Shown one piece after another: positions 4,721 to 6,891 of a stretch of 6,891 nt of DNA. Location of the stretch: positions 1 to 6,891 of the forward strand of contig JAGAIK010000618.1 of the NCBI GenBank assembly GCA_017626625.1, given 5' to 3'. Within the stretch, counting starts at the first letter, position 1; each line of letters opens with the position of its first letter. The notes below the pieces were generated by a model. The model was not told where the DNA came from. It saw only the letters and a list, made by a program, of their open reading frames with translations, and made no database searches. The stretch comes from Roseburia sp. Its GTDB lineage: Bacteria > Bacillota > Clostridia > Lachnospirales > Lachnospiraceae. The translations under genes were made by a program, and so were the position numbers.

Positions 4721-6358
4721 CTATCTGGTGGCATACCATTCCTCATACTGTCTGCCAAATTCATCCAATACCTCCTGAAGTCCTACCCGATAGCATTCTG
4801 CAATCATCTCATCCAACGCAGCGTCAACATCATCTACCAGCCCAAGCTCAATCATCGGAACATAATTGTTTAATACATCATTGACCGCTGATTTATAGGA
4901 TTCTATACTGCTGTCGTCAAAGACAAATGTGATGGTCGGATTGCTCTTAACACGCTCCTCCCAGGAATCTGTGACTGCCAGCTCTCTGGGGTCCGCTCCT
5001 GTTTCTCCGATATCCCCGTTCTTAATCGCCCAGGAAGCGGAAATTGCGTATGCAGCATAATCGCCTGCGGCATCTAACTCCGTATAGTTACCCTCATCAT
5101 CAATGGTGTAATGCTTGTCTTCCACACCGAGAATCAGAAGCCTGTTCAGGTAGGTATCCATCTTAATCAAATCAAGCACCATGGCTGCTCTCTCCGGATT
5201 CTTACAGCTTGCCGTGATTGCCATATCGTTGTTCGAGTAAGCCTCGCATCCCACAAGATTCTCCTTTGTAAGGTCATAAGCTGCTCCCACAACGCCTTCT
5301 GTCTGCTCTGCCTGCTCGATATAAGTAAATACGGAGGTATTCCATGCAATAGAAGCTCCCTGCAGTGCACCAAACGCATCATCATCTGTTACCGTATTGG
5401 TAAGTGCCGAACGGCTCCATGCACCTGCATCCGCCATTTCTTTCATATCGTGTGCAAACTGACGAAATTCGTCCGTCTCATAGACAAGAGAGATTTCATC
5501 CATGGTAGGAATGCCGCCATTATCTTTAAAAATCAAATCCATGTAATCGCTGTCGAGCGCCAGGAAAGAATCAAACTGCTGGCGGTATACATCCCACAGC
5601 TCGTTGTTGTCAACCGAGGCTGCCAGCGCATAGATACCACTTTCCGGTGTCTCCTTCTCCGCCACCGTCAGACAGAAGTTCTTGTAATCCTCCCAGTTTT
5701 CCAGAGATTCAATTCCGTATTTATCTGCAATATCCTGACGGATTGCCACGATTTTGCCTGCTGCGGATGCCACATTTGACGGAACGGCGATGGTTTTTCC
5801 CGCTATCGTCGTCTCATCCCAGCTTTCCGCCGCCTGATATTTATTGGTCAGCGGCATATAAGCTGCCCGGAAATCCTCTGTCAGCTCATAGAAGGAACCT
5901 TTCGACGCCTCTGTGTACATATAGCACCATGGAGCCGTAAAGATAATGTCAACATCTTCTCCTCCTGCCAACACCAGCGAATACATCGTGGAATAATCGC
6001 TCCAGCTCATGAAGGTAACTGCAAGCTGTGTGTTAAAAGGCTCTAAATACTCATTGACCAGCCCAAGCACTTCCTCCCAGTCATTGGGTGTATCGCCAAT
6101 CAGATACATATTGATGGTTTCTTCTTTGCTCAAATCTGTGTTGGCGTACATCTCAGGCGTTGCGGCAATGGTTCCCTCGCCGATGGCTGCGGGCAAATCT
6201 GCAAGTACATCTTCTGCCGAAGCGGCTGCTGCTGTTCCCTGAGTCTCCGTACCGCCTGCAGAAGCCGCCGGTTTAGAAGAAGTGTTGCCGCATCCGGCGA
6301 AAAGTGAAGCTGTCATCGCTCCAACTAACAACATGGAAATTACTTTTTTCTTTTTCAT
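4721..6358 (-). CDS. Extracellular solute-binding lipoprotein of a carbohydrate ABC transporter (LplA/YtcQ type, DUF3502-like C-terminus)
   Basis: This 545-aa protein captures a sugar or oligosaccharide outside the cell and hands it to the membrane permeases. Residues 1-23 are a lipoprotein signal: MKKKK, a hydrophobic core and the lipobox LFAGC with acylated C23. A low-complexity Ser/Ala/Gly/Thr linker follows to about residue 48. The family-1 binding-protein fold covers roughly 75-440. The C-terminal part (from about 473: 'NPTITFVFDD', then 'VLNNYVPMIELGLVDD' and 'EFGRQYEEWYA') is characteristic of the DUF3502 region in Lpl-type binding proteins. Length is normal for the type. AGGAGA lies about eight bases before the start. 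It follows the permease gene by 55 bases in the same direction and is closed by the terminator at 4631-4679, so it is the last gene of the transporter operon. No ATPase is visible; such systems often share one encoded elsewhere. The substrate cannot be read from the sequence. Confidence 0.92.
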   Translation of the reverse strand: MKKKKVISMLLVGAMTASLFAGCGNTSSKPAASAGGTETQGTAAAASAEDVLADLPAAIGEGTIAATPEMYANTDLSKEETINMYLIGDTPNDWEEVLGLVNEYLEPFNTQLAVTFMSWSDYSTMYSLVLAGGEDVDIIFTAPWCYMYTEASKGSFYELTEDFRAAYMPLTNKYQAAESWDETTIAGKTIAVPSNVASAAGKIVAIRQDIADKYGIESLENWEDYKNFCLTVAEKETPESGIYALAASVDNNELWDVYRQQFDSFLALDSDYMDLIFKDNGGIPTMDEISLVYETDEFRQFAHDMKEMADAGAWSRSALTNTVTDDDAFGALQGASIAWNTSVFTYIEQAEQTEGVVGAAYDLTKENLVGCEAYSNNDMAITASCKNPERAAMVLDLIKMDTYLNRLLILGVEDKHYTIDDEGNYTELDAAGDYAAYAISASWAIKNGDIGETGADPRELAVTDSWEERVKSNPTITFVFDDSSIESYKSAVNDVLNNYVPMIELGLVDDVDAALDEMIAECYRVGLQEVLDEFGRQYEEWYATR

Positions 6359-6381
6359 AAATAAATTCTCCTTTTCTTCTT

Positions 6382-6401
6382 ATAAAAAATGACTTTTTTA
6401 T
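6382..6401. repeat. A/T-only inverted repeat between permease and binding-protein genes
   Basis: ATAAAAAA and TTTTTTAT form a perfect 8-bp palindromic arm pair around the four bases TGAC, lying 12 bases after the permease stop and just before the binding protein's ribosome binding site. With no G-C pair it is too weak for an efficient terminator. It could act as an RNA processing or stability element, or be chance in an A/T-rich spacer. Confidence 0.35.
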
Positions 6402-6413
6402 CATTCTTTTACA

Positions 6414-6891
6414 TCATCCTTTGACCGCCCCGATGGTCAGACCTTTTACAAAATAGCGTTGTACAAACGGATAGAGAAGCACGATAGGTCCGGTAGCAAT
6501 GATGGTCATTGCCATCTTCATACTCTCTAACGGCACGGAAGGAAGCGGCATACCCGATTTCTCCGCAACAATCCGCATTGCCTCTGCACTGCCTAAGACT
6601 CTTTGCAGATAATATTGCAGGGTAAACATACTCTCCTCTGTCTCAAACAGCATACAGTTATACCAGTCATTCCAATACGCCAGCGCTGCAAACAGTCCGA
6701 GCGTGGCAATCAGCGGCTTGCTGACCGGCAAAATCAGCCGCAGAAAAATAACCATGTCATTTGCCCCGTCCAACTTGGCAGATTCGGAAATCTCTGCCGG
6801 AATACCGCTCATAAAAGATTTGGCAATAATCATATTCCAGACCGAGAACATTAACGGCAAAATCAATCCCAGCCAACTGTTTTTAAAATGC
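6414..6891 (-). CDS. Carbohydrate ABC transporter permease (MalG/LplC/YtcP type), partial (N-terminus beyond window)
   Basis: The frame is open from the window edge to the TGA at 6414, giving the last 158 residues of an inner-membrane permease that normally has close to 300, so about 140 residues are missing. The EAA loop that contacts the ATPase is present at about 29-44 of the visible part, 'GIPAEISESAKLDGAN', followed by 'RLILPVSKP'. Hydrophobic helices flank it: around 'LGLILPLMFSVWNMII', around 'LIATLGLFAALAYWNDW', and a final one in 'MAMTIIATGPIVLLYPF'. The ending 'QRYFVKGLTIGAVKG' is the classic C-terminus of this permease class. It pairs with a second permease, presumably just upstream outside the window, and with the binding protein encoded 55 bases downstream. 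Confidence 0.95.
   Translation of the reverse strand, partial: HFKNSWLGLILPLMFSVWNMIIAKSFMSGIPAEISESAKLDGANDMVIFLRLILPVSKPLIATLGLFAALAYWNDWYNCMLFETEESMFTLQYYLQRVLGSAEAMRIVAEKSGMPLPSVPLESMKMAMTIIATGPIVLLYPFVQRYFVKGLTIGAVKG

Noticed and set aside
5111..5779. A 222-residue open frame on the plus strand
   Set aside because: It lies wholly inside the solute-binding protein gene on the opposite strand, has a rare-residue-rich, unlikely composition and no family motif; the minus-strand gene is unambiguous.
1..6891. Mobile elements, CRISPR arrays, tRNA/rRNA genes, defence systems
   Set aside because: I found no transposase, integrase, phage or nuclease motif, no regularly spaced repeats and no tRNA-like cloverleaf on either strand.

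Overview
The window looks like a chromosomal segment of an anaerobic, low-to-mid GC Firmicute, most probably a Lachnospiraceae or related Clostridia. This is inferred from the gene content: a radical-SAM NrdG activase, an Lpl/YtcQ-type sugar-binding lipoprotein with an LplC/YtcP-type permease, a FliB-like methylase, a compact-cysteine flavoprotein, strong AGGAG-type ribosome binding sites and near-consensus sigma-A promoters. No genus can be named from what is visible. Every gene I can support is on the minus strand, so transcription runs from high to low coordinates.

Region by region, in order of transcription: (1) 6891-4721, the end of a carbohydrate ABC transporter operon. It holds a permease cut by the window edge, then a 545-aa lipoprotein solute-binding protein, closed by a strong intrinsic terminator at about 4631-4679. 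(2) 4635-4034, a promoter abutting that terminator, followed by nrdG, the activase of the anaerobic ribonucleotide reductase; its partner nrdD is not in the window. (3) 4027-3611, a small self-contained unit: a near-consensus extended -10 promoter, a leader with inverted repeats, a gene for an 81-aa two-helix membrane protein of unknown function, and a terminator with two tandem hairpins. (4) 3531-1, four genes that may be cotranscribed: a FliB-type lysine N-methylase, an iron-sulfur-flavoprotein-like reductase, a membrane-anchored N-acetylmuramoyl-L-alanine amidase, and the N-terminal 286 residues of a HEAT-repeat protein that resembles predicted RNA methyltransferases and runs off the window.

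The first block takes up a sugar or oligosaccharide. No ATPase is visible, and families of this type commonly share an ATPase encoded elsewhere. The second block serves anaerobic deoxynucleotide synthesis. The last block has no obvious common pathway; its redox, protein-methylation and cell-wall functions may simply be neighbours. I see no mobile element, CRISPR array, RNA gene or defence system, and no stretch over 300 bases is without a gene. The window reads as ordinary core or near-core chromosome. The items most worth a second look are the fliB-like gene without flagellar neighbours beside a cysteine-rich flavoprotein, the HEAT-methyltransferase fusion, and the small membrane-protein unit.
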